Counted from the first letter of the stretch, positions 17,638 to 26,755 are shown. The stretch: 64,000 nucleotides of DNA from Massilia sp. 9096 (GCF_000745265.1 NZ_JQNN01000001.1:3348001-3412000), one strand, 5' to 3'. Notes: generated from the letters alone by a model not told the origin. Translations and numbers: made by a program.

Positions 17638-18720
17638 TTACCCTTCCGGCGCCGCCAGCGGATGGCTCGCGTCGTCGATGCGCGAACGCAGCGCACGCGC
17701 GCGTTCGTCCTCGCCCCAGCGGCGCGTGAAGGCTTGCAGGCGCGCCCGCGCACGATCGGGGTTCTGCTCGGCCAGGGCCGCCTCGGCGCTGCTGCTGGCA
17801 TCCTGCCACGCTTTGTCGCGTTGACGCTTGCGCGTGCAGGCTGCGGCGCCCTCGTTCAGCGCCGTCTGCAGGCGCTCCAGCTGGGCATCGGTCGCGCGCG
17901 TCTTGCGCAGGGCGATCAGTTCGTTCTGGGCGTCGCGCGCCTTGCATTCCTGCGCCAGCGCGATCGCATGGTCGATGCGCTGCTCGATCTTCCTGCCCGA
18001 GTTGGGCCGCGCCACCATCCACACGCCCCACAGGATCAGCAGCACCAGCAGCCACCAGCGCAGCCGGATCGGCGTGCGCTGCGGCGTGGCCGGACGCGGC
18101 GGGATCGGCGGGCGCGGCACGCTCTCGCCCGGCTGCGCGTCCGGGGTGCGTGCGCCATGGCCGAACAGCGTGCCCAGGCCGCCACGCGCGCGCGCCTGCG
18201 CGTCCGGGCGTGCGCCTGCGCCTGCGCCTGCCTGAGCGCCTGCCTGAGCGCCCGAGCGCGCGTCCGTGCCGGCGCCTGCGCGCGTGTCCGCGCCCGCGAG
18301 GCCGGCGCGCGCGGCGGCGGTGCCGGCTGCTGCGGTCGCTGCGGCCGAGTCGGTGCGGGCGGCCTCGCGCTCGGCCGGCCCCCGCTCCGCGCCGATGCCT
18401 GTGGATGGCGGCGCGACGGGCGCGTCCGACCAGCTTTCGCGCCCGCTGGCACCACGCATGCCGGCCGGTGCGACCGCCTCCCGCGCCGCCGCCGCCGCCG
18501 TTGCCGCCGCGGTTGAAGCAGTCGTTGCAGCCATCGCAGCCGCCGCCGTTGAAGCTGCCATTGAAGCAGTCGTTGAACCAGCCGCAGCCGGTCCCTCATC
18601 GCGCGCCGGCGCCTGCCCCGTGGCCTGGGCCGTGCCGCACCAGGGGCAGAATTTCACCGGGCGCGGCATCAGGCGCGCGCAGGCCGGGTTGACGCAGCGG
18701 TAGATCGTATCCTCTTGCAC
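17638..18720 (-). CDS. zinc-ribbon, single-TM protein of the tubulin-like cluster
   Basis: A 360-residue protein with an N-terminal zinc ribbon (CVNPAC ... CPWC within residues 9-29). Residues ~45-210 are extremely biased Ala/Thr/Ser/Gly/Arg sequence with short repeating AATAAS/AGAQAGA units. A single transmembrane helix lies near residue 230 (WWLLVLLILWGVWMVA), and the C-terminal ~110 residues are charged and helical with one Cys pair. It starts 9 nt after the tubulin-like gene stop, so it is in the same operon. Zinc ribbon plus linker plus TM suggests an adaptor tethering cytosolic proteins to the inner membrane; this is inference. No family is recognised for the C-terminal domain. Confidence 0.7.
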   Translation of the reverse strand: MQEDTIYRCVNPACARLMPRPVKFCPWCGTAQATGQAPARDEGPAAAGSTTASMAASTAAAAMAATTASTAAATAAAAAREAVAPAGMRGASGRESWSDAPVAPPSTGIGAERGPAEREAARTDSAAATAAAGTAAARAGLAGADTRAGAGTDARSGAQAGAQAGAGAGARPDAQARARGGLGTLFGHGARTPDAQPGESVPRPPIPPRPATPQRTPIRLRWWLLVLLILWGVWMVARPNSGRKIEQRIDHAIALAQECKARDAQNELIALRKTRATDAQLERLQTALNEGAAACTRKRQRDKAWQDASSSAEAALAEQNPDRARARLQAFTRRWGEDERARALRSRIDDASHPLAAPEG

Positions 18721-18729
18721 GGCGCTCCC

Positions 18730-21700
18730 TTATTCCGGGTCCGGGACGCTGCCGTCGTCCGGATCGGGAATCGCGGTGTCGAACGCCGCGGCCAGTTCGG
18801 GCATCTCGCCGACCGTCTTCCACTTGTCCTGGCGCGGATTCCAGGCCATGTTCCAGATGCGCGTGGCGGCGTCGATCTCGCCGCGCATCAGCTGCTGCAG
18901 CACCTCTTCGAGCGCGAACGGCCCGCGCTGGGCGCCGCCGACGAACAGCTTGTAGCGCGCCGCGATCGGCGTGGCGCCGACCAGGAAGGTGGCCGGACCG
19001 AGCGCAGCGACCGGTGTTCCCGCCTCCGTCGCCGCGCCTGAAGCTGCCGCGGCCGCCCCCTGCAGCGGCGCACCATTCGCATGCGTGCGCCGCTCCAGCG
19101 CCGACGCCGCACGTGCGTCCGAGGCCAGGAATTCGGCGCGGATCACGCGCTTGTCGACCGGGCGCTCGACTTCCCACTGATAAGCGTCGCTGGCCGAATC
19201 GGGCACGCTCTCGCTCCAGGCGTCCAGTTGCGCCAACGCGGCCTCGACCTGGGCCGGCGACAGATTCGGATCGAGCGCGGTGGCGCGCCGCATCCATTGC
19301 TCGTACAGGCGGCGCGCGGTGATGTTGGGCAGCGACGGCGACGGCAGCTGGGCGCCGGTCTCGTCGACTTCCAGGCGCGGCTCGTACACGCGCAGCTGGT
19401 AGTGGCGCATCAGCGCGGCCAGCAGCGCGAAGCGGTACGGCCCCATGGCTTTCAAGCGCTGCTGCACGGCGGCGATCACCTGCTCGCGGTAGTATGGCGG
19501 CAGCCCGTTCGAGCGGATCGCGTACTCGTTGCCGATCTGGAGCCATTCGCCCGAACCCGGCTCGACTTCGAACAGGTACTGCCCGCGCGGCTGGAACGCC
19601 GCTTCACGGTCGCCCGCGTCCTGCTTGCGCCGCACCACGCCGAGCGCGATCGCCGAGAGGAACCATTCGTAGTCGTCGGCCAGGCGGTTCAGTTCGTCCA
19701 TCGACGGCGAGATCGGGTGACGGAACCGGGTCGAATCGAAGTGCAGGTGGGTCGGGATCTTGGGGTTCTCGATCTGGTACGAGGCGCGCCAGGTCGGCAG
19801 GCCGCGCAGCACCGTCATCGGGTAGCCGGACAGCTCGATGTAGCACACCGCCCTGCCGGCGACGCCGGTGTTGACGATGGCCACCGCGTCGCCCTGGAAG
19901 TAGCCGGTCGGGACCGCGGCGCGGATCTCCGGCTCCAGCTTGCGCCAGGCGGCCGGGTCACCCACGCCCACAAAACACTTGAACTGGTCGGCGCTGGGCG
20001 TGAACTCGGCCGAGAAGCGCGCGTTAATCCAGGGCATGCTGCTGCGGATCCATTCGCTGAACACGCGGTGGCGCTCCTGCGGCGACATGGCGTTGAGACG
20101 CTCCAGCAGCGGGTCCTGCGACGGCGCATTGCTCGCCTGTGCATTGCCGCCGGCCGCGCGCCCGGCGGCCAGCTGCAGCTGCGCGCGGCGGAACAGCTTG
20201 AGCAGCAGGTCGGCGCGCAGGCGCTCGTCACCGAGCTGCTGGAACAGGCGCGCCGAGCCGCCGAATTCGACCATCACCTCTTCCGCCCAGCCGCTGACGT
20301 CGCCCGTGAGCTTGGGCGGCTCGGGCAGCGTGTCGGCGCCGAGCTTGATCGTGGTCGCGTGCTCGACGCGCGCGTCCGAGCGCAGCTGGCCGATACGCTG
20401 GTCGGCGGCCGCCAGCATCGCCTGCACCGCGCGGCGCCCTTCCTGGAACTCGCCGGCGATGCCGCTCCACTGCGCCTGGCCGTGCTCGTCGACGCTGAGC
20501 GGATCACCCAGCCAGCCGGACATCGACTGCATCACCTCGATCGACTGCCCCGCCGCCACCGCCAGCAGGTGGAAACGCAGGAAGTCGGCGATGTCGCGCT
20601 TCAGGTGGTTCATCACCTCGCGCGCCTGCGCGTCCTTGCCGAACAGGCGCCCGGCGGCCTGCGACAGGTGATTCAGCGATTCCTCGACCTGGCGCGTGCG
20701 CAGCGCATCGCGCACGTCGCGGTAGCGCTTGCCGTTGCGCTGCGCGCTGGCGATGTCGCGCTGGGCCAGACGCGCCTTGACCTGCTCGAGCAGCGACAGC
20801 ACGAATTCGAGGCCGCCCTGCTTGCGGTCGTCGAGCAGCATGTACAGCCGGCCGCGCACGTTCAGGCGCAGCTGGGCCAGCAATTCGCCGGTGTGGCGTT
20901 TGATGCGGTCTTCGCTGGTTTCGGCGGTGGCGCCGGCTTCGCGGATCGCATCGCGCTCGAGGTTGGGCAGCAGCTCGACCACCTTCTCGCGCCACAACTT
21001 GAGGTCGTACGAGGCCATGATGCGGTCGATCTCGAGCTGCACCTTGCTCTCGACGCGTTCCAGCAGCGAGCGTCCGTCGCGGTCCATCAGCAGCGCATCG
21101 GTGAGCGCATACTCGTTGAACGGCGTGACGTCGACCGTGCCTTTGCGGAAGTCGGGGAACTCGGCAAACGGGTGTTCACCCATCGCCAGCTGGTCGCGCA
21201 TGAAGGCGTCGCGTTCGGCGTCGCCGGCGCGCCGCGCCGTGTTGCCGACTCCGACGCCATCGCTGCCGGCCATGCCGAAGAAGGCCTTGACCATCAGCCC
21301 CGCCAGCTCGTAGGCGCGGATGTCGTCGCGCAGGCTTTGCTGGGTGTCGAGCACGGCCTGGCCGAAGGCGGAGTAGACCTTCGAGTAGGACAGGCGCATG
21401 TCGCCGAAGCGCGCTTCCGGCACGCGCGGGTTGTAGGGGCCGAGCTTGTGCTGCTGCTGGTTGACCGCGACCGAGCGCTTGCGGTTGGCGAAATCGGCGG
21501 AGGCAAAATCCTCGAACAGCGTGTCGGCCACCATCTGGTAGACGTCCTTGACGTCCATGGTCGCCTTGTTGGCGAGGTTGGCGGTGTCGACGAAATACAC
21601 GTCGTCGAACGGCGCGCCGCGCCCGACCACGCTGTCCGGATCCATCCAGCGCACCTGCGCGTTCATGTCGCGCATCGCCGTCTCGAGTTCCATCAGCGTG

Positions 21701-22488
21701 GCGTAGGCGTTGGCTTCGGTGCGTTCCTTGTTGGCCTTGGCGTAACCGGTCGGCATGAACATCACCAGGTCGACCTGGCTGGCCGAGACTTCCTGCTGGG
21801 CGATGGCCTTGGCGATCCAGCCCAGGTCGATCGCGCTGCCGGCCCCGGTGCCGCCGGCGCAGGACGCGATCACGACGATGCGGAATTTGGAGGTGTCGAC
21901 CTGCAGGCCGAGGCGCTGGTAGTTTTCCTTGCGCTCGATGCCGGCGTTACTGCCCAGGAAATTCAGCGCACCCTTGATGCGTCCCCTCAGCTTGGGGTAT
22001 TTGTCGTACAGGTACAGGCGCGCCAGCGCGCGGATCTGGCCCGCGCCCTTGGACGGATCGATGCCGAGCGAGCGCAGTTTCTTGGGCCGCAGCGGCATCC
22101 AGTTTTCGATCAGCGGGAAACGCGCCAGGCTGTCGTCGGACTCGTGGTACTGCGGCAGGTCGAGCGGCTCGACCAGGCGTTCTTCGTCGCTCAGTTTCAC
22201 CAGCTCGAACCAGGGATCGGTGCGCTGCGACTTGCCCTCGTCGATGATGGCGTGGCTGTCCAGGTCGAAGTGCAGGAAGCGGGCGACCGGGAAGTCGGCC
22301 AGCGATTCGACGCGGGTCGGGTGATTGCGGTTCCACACCGCCGCCAGGATGCGCCGGCGGATGCGCATCATCACTTCCATGCCGGTGCCGCCGGCGCCGA
22401 TGAACAGCGTCGGGCGCAGGTCGACCTTCAGTTCGGACCGGCCGAGGGTGTCCTGGTGCAGGGTCGCGGGATCGGGAAAATCTGCCAT
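18730..22488 (-). CDS. tubulin/FtsZ-like protein with C-terminal GYF-like domain
   Basis: A 1252-residue protein, far larger than FtsZ (~380). The N-terminal ~450 residues show tubulin-superfamily GTP-binding features: a first glycine loop LFIGAGGTGMEV (residues 29-40) and the signature SCAGGTGAGSAIDLG (209-223), the counterpart of the FtsZ/tubulin GGGTGSG loop. This matches the bacterial Tubulin_2 (tubulin-like) family. The middle ~700 residues are mostly helical and unassigned. The C-terminus (from ~1178) resembles a GYF_2 peptide-binding domain: LFVGGAQRGPFALEEVLQQL, then RIWNMAWNPRQDKW. It has no transmembrane segment, so it should be cytosolic. Genes before and after encode membrane proteins. 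GTP binding and polymerisation are predicted from family, not shown. Confidence 0.82.
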   Translation of the reverse strand: MADFPDPATLHQDTLGRSELKVDLRPTLFIGAGGTGMEVMMRIRRRILAAVWNRNHPTRVESLADFPVARFLHFDLDSHAIIDEGKSQRTDPWFELVKLSDEERLVEPLDLPQYHESDDSLARFPLIENWMPLRPKKLRSLGIDPSKGAGQIRALARLYLYDKYPKLRGRIKGALNFLGSNAGIERKENYQRLGLQVDTSKFRIVVIASCAGGTGAGSAIDLGWIAKAIAQQEVSASQVDLVMFMPTGYAKANKERTEANAYATLMELETAMRDMNAQVRWMDPDSVVGRGAPFDDVYFVDTANLANKATMDVKDVYQMVADTLFEDFASADFANRKRSVAVNQQQHKLGPYNPRVPEARFGDMRLSYSKVYSAFGQAVLDTQQSLRDDIRAYELAGLMVKAFFGMAGSDGVGVGNTARRAGDAERDAFMRDQLAMGEHPFAEFPDFRKGTVDVTPFNEYALTDALLMDRDGRSLLERVESKVQLEIDRIMASYDLKLWREKVVELLPNLERDAIREAGATAETSEDRIKRHTGELLAQLRLNVRGRLYMLLDDRKQGGLEFVLSLLEQVKARLAQRDIASAQRNGKRYRDVRDALRTRQVEESLNHLSQAAGRLFGKDAQAREVMNHLKRDIADFLRFHLLAVAAGQSIEVMQSMSGWLGDPLSVDEHGQAQWSGIAGEFQEGRRAVQAMLAAADQRIGQLRSDARVEHATTIKLGADTLPEPPKLTGDVSGWAEEVMVEFGGSARLFQQLGDERLRADLLLKLFRRAQLQLAAGRAAGGNAQASNAPSQDPLLERLNAMSPQERHRVFSEWIRSSMPWINARFSAEFTPSADQFKCFVGVGDPAAWRKLEPEIRAAVPTGYFQGDAVAIVNTGVAGRAVCYIELSGYPMTVLRGLPTWRASYQIENPKIPTHLHFDSTRFRHPISPSMDELNRLADDYEWFLSAIALGVVRRKQDAGDREAAFQPRGQYLFEVEPGSGEWLQIGNEYAIRSNGLPPYYREQVIAAVQQRLKAMGPYRFALLAALMRHYQLRVYEPRLEVDETGAQLPSPSLPNITARRLYEQWMRRATALDPNLSPAQVEAALAQLDAWSESVPDSASDAYQWEVERPVDKRVIRAEFLASDARAASALERRTHANGAPLQGAAAAASGAATEAGTPVAALGPATFLVGATPIAARYKLFVGGAQRGPFALEEVLQQLMRGEIDAATRIWNMAWNPRQDKWKTVGEMPELAAAFDTAIPDPDDGSVPDPE

Positions 22489-22509
22489 GATGGTCTTTCG
22501 TTATCGGTT

Positions 22510-22989
22510 TTAGCGGCGGCCAATGAAAAAAGCCGCGATCAAGGCGATCAGCCCGACCGCGACCAGCGGCCCGGTGATCGCCAGCGTCAGGTAGCGCGCC
22601 GCATTGACGATCGCCAGCACGACCGCGGCCGACACGAAGCCGAGGCCGACGAACAGCAGCCAGCCCGCGCTGCCGGCCGACGACGGCGCCACGCGCCGCA
22701 CCACCAGGTGATGCACGTAGGCGTTACGCACGAAAAAATAGATGACCAGCAGGACCACGAAGATGGTTCCGCCGATCGCCAGGTCGCGCGTCGAAGTGTC
22801 GCGCAGCGGCGCGGCGCCGGTGTTGGTCATGCCGCCGGGCGCGATCTCGACCGGCTGGGTCGCCGTGTCGGGGGTGGTCTTGGGCAGCGCCGGATCGGGC
22901 GTGGTCTGCACCTGGCCGGGCAGCTTGAAGCCCGGGTCGGTGGGCGCCGTCTGGTTCGGCGTGCTGGGCTGGGTCTGTGGGCTTGGCAT
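22510..22989 (-). CDS. three-TM membrane protein of the tubulin-like cluster
   Basis: A 159-residue protein with a ~65-residue Pro/Thr/Gln-rich N-terminus, then three predicted transmembrane helices: IGGTIFVVLLVIYFFV, WLLFVGLGFVSAAVVLAIV and ITGPLVAVGLIALIAAFFI. I recognise no family. It lies 21 nt before the tubulin-like gene and 34 nt after the vWA-like gene, so co-expression is likely. It could be the membrane anchor or scaffold for the cluster, but nothing in the sequence proves this. Confidence 0.7.
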   Translation of the reverse strand: MPSPQTQPSTPNQTAPTDPGFKLPGQVQTTPDPALPKTTPDTATQPVEIAPGGMTNTGAAPLRDTSTRDLAIGGTIFVVLLVIYFFVRNAYVHHLVVRRVAPSSAGSAGWLLFVGLGFVSAAVVLAIVNAARYLTLAITGPLVAVGLIALIAAFFIGRR

Positions 22990-23023
22990 TCGTGTCCTCT
23001 TGGGCGGCGTGTCGGCTATCGAT

Positions 23024-24514
23024 TCAGCGCCCCAGCCGTACCTGCGCGCCTTCGCGCAGGTCGATCAGCTGGTGGCCGAACAGGGTTGTCTTGAGACGGG
23101 CCACCTGCTGGCCCGCCTTGTCGTAAATCGGCTGGGTCGCGCCCGCGCGCGTGCGCACGCTGCGCGGCTCGTCCTCGACCGTGACCCAGGCCTGGCGCGG
23201 ACGCGCGTAGGCCCAGGCGGCGCCGACACCCGCGGCCAGCAGCGCCGCCAGTGCGCCGATCAGCAGCACCAGCGGGCCGGCGCCGTAATGCACGCTGACC
23301 TCGAGCGGCAGGCTGGCGGTCGAGGCGCGGATCTCACTTGGTGGCGTGAAGATGTCGGGCAACGGGTCGCCCGGGAACAGCGCGGCCATGCGTTCGCGGA
23401 AAGCTTGCGACAAGGCCAGGTGCTGGCCCTGCAGGTGCACGTCGATGCGCCCCGGCAGCACGTAGGCCGAGCCGGCCGACTTGAGCGCCGCCAGCGACCA
23501 TTTGCCCGGCAGCTGGGCGACCGGCAGCGGCATGTTCGAGGCCAGCGGCTCGGCGCGGCCGGGCGCGAGCTGGCGCACCGCGGTGCCTTGCAGCGCGATC
23601 GGACGCGTTTCGCCGGCCAGCGTCGAGCTCGCGCTGAGTGTGGCATCAAGGATGGTGTAAGGGTAGATCGTGTTCTCCAGGTGCCAGCGGATCGTGGCGC
23701 TGGGCGCGCGCGCATCGGGCGCGACGTCGGCGTGCAGCAGGCCGCTGCGGTCCATCGAGAACTCGACCCCGGGCGCGTTCTCGACGCGGCGCGGCACCAG
23801 GCGCACGGTGTCGCGGTCGAGCGGCTTCAGGCGCGCCGGCGGCTCGGTGATTACGCGCCGCACGCGTCCGCCGGCGATCAAGCCGTCGAGCGCGCGCGCG
23901 CCCTCGCGCCCGACCGCGAAGGCATACACCATCAGCCCGTTGGCGCGGTAATGCGCGCCCGCCACCGGCATGCGCAGCGGGAAGGCGAGCGCCTCGTCGA
24001 TCGCCGCGCCGCGGTGGATCAGTTCGTAGAACTCGCGGTTGCGCGCTGCCGTGGCCTGGTCGTTGTTCGGGCTGTTGCGGTTGTTGGTGACCAGCCAGAC
24101 GATGCCGGGCTTGCCCCGCAGGACGCCGTTCACGGCCGCGTTGACGGCTTCGCCGAGGTCGGTGTCGGCCAGCGCAGCGCCGTTCGGTTTGCGCGCGGTG
24201 TCGAGCCCGGCCAGCGCCTTTTGCACGTGGGCGTGCACGGTGGCGGCGTCGACCTGCTCGGACAGCAAGCCGTGCGGCGATGGCGCGCCGGGCAGCGACT
24301 GGTTGAACGAGGCCAGCACCAGCGCGTCGCCGCCCTGGACCACGTTCGACACCAGTTCGGTCACCAGCGGCTTGAGGGCCGAGTTCGGGTCGGTATAAAA
24401 CGGTTCCATCCAGCCCGAGTTCTGCACCAGGACGACTTGCGGGATGGCGAACGCCCGCGCCGCCCCGCACAGGAACAGCACGCACAGCAGGAGGCGGAGC
24501 ACGGCGCGCCTCAC
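23024..24514 (-). CDS. secreted, membrane-anchored vWA-like protein with degenerate MIDAS
   Basis: The 496-residue protein has a signal peptide (VLRLLLCVLFLCGAARAFA) and a vWA-like Rossmann domain (~25-250). QVVLVQNSGWM aligns with the MIDAS strand, ADTDLGEAV with the conserved Thr loop, and GIVWLVTNNRN with the strand usually ending in Asp. The metal residues are partly lost (Asp to Gln31, second Ser to Trp35, Asp to Asn144). A beta-rich middle follows, then one TM helix near residue 430 (LVLLIGALAALLAAG) and a ~60-residue cytoplasmic tail. I chose the GTG at 24514 because it forms a GTGA overlap with the upstream stop and directly begins the signal peptide. It sits in the tubulin-like operon. 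Confidence 0.68.
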   Translation of the reverse strand: MRRAVLRLLLCVLFLCGAARAFAIPQVVLVQNSGWMEPFYTDPNSALKPLVTELVSNVVQGGDALVLASFNQSLPGAPSPHGLLSEQVDAATVHAHVQKALAGLDTARKPNGAALADTDLGEAVNAAVNGVLRGKPGIVWLVTNNRNSPNNDQATAARNREFYELIHRGAAIDEALAFPLRMPVAGAHYRANGLMVYAFAVGREGARALDGLIAGGRVRRVITEPPARLKPLDRDTVRLVPRRVENAPGVEFSMDRSGLLHADVAPDARAPSATIRWHLENTIYPYTILDATLSASSTLAGETRPIALQGTAVRQLAPGRAEPLASNMPLPVAQLPGKWSLAALKSAGSAYVLPGRIDVHLQGQHLALSQAFRERMAALFPGDPLPDIFTPPSEIRASTASLPLEVSVHYGAGPLVLLIGALAALLAAGVGAAWAYARPRQAWVTVEDEPRSVRTRAGATQPIYDKAGQQVARLKTTLFGHQLIDLREGAQVRLGR

Positions 24515-26031
24515 GTCAGCGCTTCCAGGTCCCAGCCGCGAATCCGGTTCCAATCGGGGTGGTGCAGCCACAGGCGGTTGGCGTACACGAACGGCACGCA
24601 GTCGAGCGGCCGCGCCAGGCGCGCGATCTCGTCGAGGATCACGTTGCGCCGGCCGATCCACTCCACCGTGGTGCGGGCGATCACGCGGTTGGCCAGCGCG
24701 TCCTCGGCGCGGCCGGTGTACTTGTGGAAGCGCAGCACCAGCCCGCTCGGCTGGCTGCGGTTGTTGTTGAAGCTGCGCAGCAGCGGCAGCACCAGCGCAT
24801 CGTCTTCCTGCTGGTCCTCCACATGCTCGCCTGACCAGGGTTCGTCGACCACCGGGTGGCCGCGCCGGAACAGCAGGTTGGCAAAGCCCAGGCGTGCGCC
24901 GTCGATGCGCTCGCGCTGCGGATTGTCGACGCCGAGTTCGAGGAAGGCGTAGGACTGGCCGTCATGCCCGATCAGCCACATGCGGCCGTCGCGGCTCAGG
25001 GTCGGGCCGCCGAAATCGAGGCGCGGCAGCCAGGTGTCGGGCCAGGGCAGCCAGCGTGGCGCCTCGCCGGGGCGCCACAGCAGCTGGCCGGCGTCGTGCA
25101 GCCAGTGCAGGCGGCCGTCGTAGCCGATCGGCCGGCTCCAGCCGGACAGCGGCAGCGCGCCGCACTCGTCTTCGCGCGCCAGGGTCAGGTCGGGCAGCAG
25201 CGTGCACAGCTTGACCTGGCCGGCGTCGCCGCGCACCAGGCAGGCGACGTGGCGGCGCATGCTGCCGGGCGCGGCGACCATGCTGGCTGCGAGAATGGTC
25301 TCGGTGCGCCAGGTTTCCGAGACCGGGTTGATCCACAGCCGGCACAGGCCGCGCGCGGTCGGCAGCAAGGCGACTTCGCCGCGGCGCGGCTCGGTTTCCG
25401 GCAGCCAGCCATACGCCGATGTGCTGAAGCTGAGGTCGGCCGCGCCCTCTTCCGGCACCAGCACGTGCCACGATCCGGCCAGCGGATCCCAGTACTGCAG
25501 CGCGCCGCGCCCCGGGGCCAGGGCCAGCAGGCGCTGCTCCTGGAAGCCGTAGCTGGCGGCGGCGAACACGCAGTGGGCGTTGGGCGGCGTCGGCATCGAG
25601 GTGTCGGTGCGGCCGATCTCGGGCGCGGCCGGGCGCTCCTCGATGCTGTCGCCCAGTGCCAGCGAAGTCACCGGCAAGCCGTGCGGCACGTGGCGCGGCA
25701 AGGCCTGGTCGACGAAGGATCCCCACCAGTCGGGCAGGCGCTCGCGCAGGCCGGCCAGGCGTTCGAGCGGCTGCCCGCACTCGGGGCAAAAGGCGAAACC
25801 TTCGGGATAGATGGGCGCGTGTTCGCACGCCGTGGGCAGCGATGCGCCGAGCAGGTGCGCGACGTCGGCCAGGCGCGCGCGTTGCTGCGCGCCCCAGTCG
25901 ATGCGGCCCAGGCCTTCGGTCGCGGCCAGGCTGAATTGCCCGGTGCGCGGACCGCCGGCTGGCGCGCCGCGTTGATCGTCCTGCTCGTCTTCCAGCCAGA
26001 CGCTGGCCGGCGTTTCCCATCGGTATGCCAT
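24511..26031 (-). CDS. unrecognised protein with CPEC zinc motif, possible beta-propeller
   Basis: A 506-residue cytosolic protein of no family I can name. Near residues 69-86 it has Cys-Glu-His followed by FCPECGQP, enough for a small zinc site. The rest is beta-rich, with repeated Trp-containing strands (GALQYWDPLAGSWHVL, GYDGRLHWLHDAGQLLWRPG, LSRDGRMWLIGHDGQSYAF), which suggests a WD/Kelch-like propeller, though no clean repeat is visible. It has no signal peptide or TM segment. Its stop overlaps the GTG start of the vWA-like gene by 4 nt, a strong sign of coupled translation and shared function in the tubulin-like cluster. Confidence 0.6.
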   Translation of the reverse strand: MAYRWETPASVWLEDEQDDQRGAPAGGPRTGQFSLAATEGLGRIDWGAQQRARLADVAHLLGASLPTACEHAPIYPEGFAFCPECGQPLERLAGLRERLPDWWGSFVDQALPRHVPHGLPVTSLALGDSIEERPAAPEIGRTDTSMPTPPNAHCVFAAASYGFQEQRLLALAPGRGALQYWDPLAGSWHVLVPEEGAADLSFSTSAYGWLPETEPRRGEVALLPTARGLCRLWINPVSETWRTETILAASMVAAPGSMRRHVACLVRGDAGQVKLCTLLPDLTLAREDECGALPLSGWSRPIGYDGRLHWLHDAGQLLWRPGEAPRWLPWPDTWLPRLDFGGPTLSRDGRMWLIGHDGQSYAFLELGVDNPQRERIDGARLGFANLLFRRGHPVVDEPWSGEHVEDQQEDDALVLPLLRSFNNNRSQPSGLVLRFHKYTGRAEDALANRVIARTTVEWIGRRNVILDEIARLARPLDCVPFVYANRLWLHHPDWNRIRGWDLEALT

Positions 26032-26132
26032 CTCGCTCCGGTGTCGTCTTGTTGTGCTTTTGGAAGCATAACGCTACGGTCCGGGCCACGGCGCGCCGTT
26101 CACGAAAGGACTGCTGGGCAATCCTTTGCGGA

Positions 26133-26633
26133 TCAAATAACAGGCTGTTCAGCGGAACTTTTGAAGACGTCATTTCCCGCGAGTCCCACGGTGCGGATCT
26201 TCCAGACGCCATCCTCGAGCACCATGGTCAGCGCCAGCACGCGCATCGTCCGCTCTTCCTGGCCCAGCGTGACCTGCACCTCGGCGCTCGCACCTTGCCG
26301 GCGCACCAGCCTGGCCTGCACGCCGCGCAGCCACGCCTGGCGGTAGCCGCCGGACTGGATGAAGTAGTCGCTCTCGGGCGGACGCCCGCTCTTCAGGCGC
26401 TCGACCAGCCGGGCCGCCAGCGGCCTGGCCACGTAGCGGGTGAAGATGGCGTAGCGGTCGCTGAGCGGGTCCTGGTCGGCGCTCAGCGCGTCCAGGTACC
26501 AGCCGTAGAACTCGGCGGCGACCACGTCCGGCGCGCGCTGCGGGGCCGCCTCGGCGCGGGAGGCGAACTGGCAGACCAGAAACAGGCCCAGCCAGACTAT
26601 GAGTTTTATAAAATTTCCCTTAAGAATCAACAT
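26133..26633 (-). CDS. small exported protein, DUF3828-like
   Basis: A 166-residue protein with a signal peptide (LIVWLGLFLVCQFASRAEA) and a compact mature domain. VVAAEFYGWYLDALSADQD, SDYFIQSGGY and the final VWKIRTVGLAG resemble DUF3828 proteins, whose function is not established. The start at 26633 has a CAGGAG site; an ATG 21 nt upstream does not. It is first in the minus-strand run leading to the tubulin-like gene, with 101 nt before the next start, so membership of the same operon is likely but not certain. Confidence 0.6.
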   Translation of the reverse strand: MLILKGNFIKLIVWLGLFLVCQFASRAEAAPQRAPDVVAAEFYGWYLDALSADQDPLSDRYAIFTRYVARPLAARLVERLKSGRPPESDYFIQSGGYRQAWLRGVQARLVRRQGASAEVQVTLGQEERTMRVLALTMVLEDGVWKIRTVGLAGNDVFKSSAEQPVI

Positions 26634-26755
26634 GATGCGCTCCTGACAACCCAACTGTGCAGCAAAGCCTGCCTGCCGTCGCTGAGCTGCCGCAAGGGGC
26701 GGCCGGCCGCCCGGAGCGACGTATAATGCCGGGTTGCCCTCCCATCCGACCTGCC

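Noticed and set aside
19081..23094. 1337-codon open frame on the plus strand opposite the tubulin-like gene
   Set aside because: The minus-strand gene has clear domains and neighbours; the plus frame is a composition artefact with no motif.
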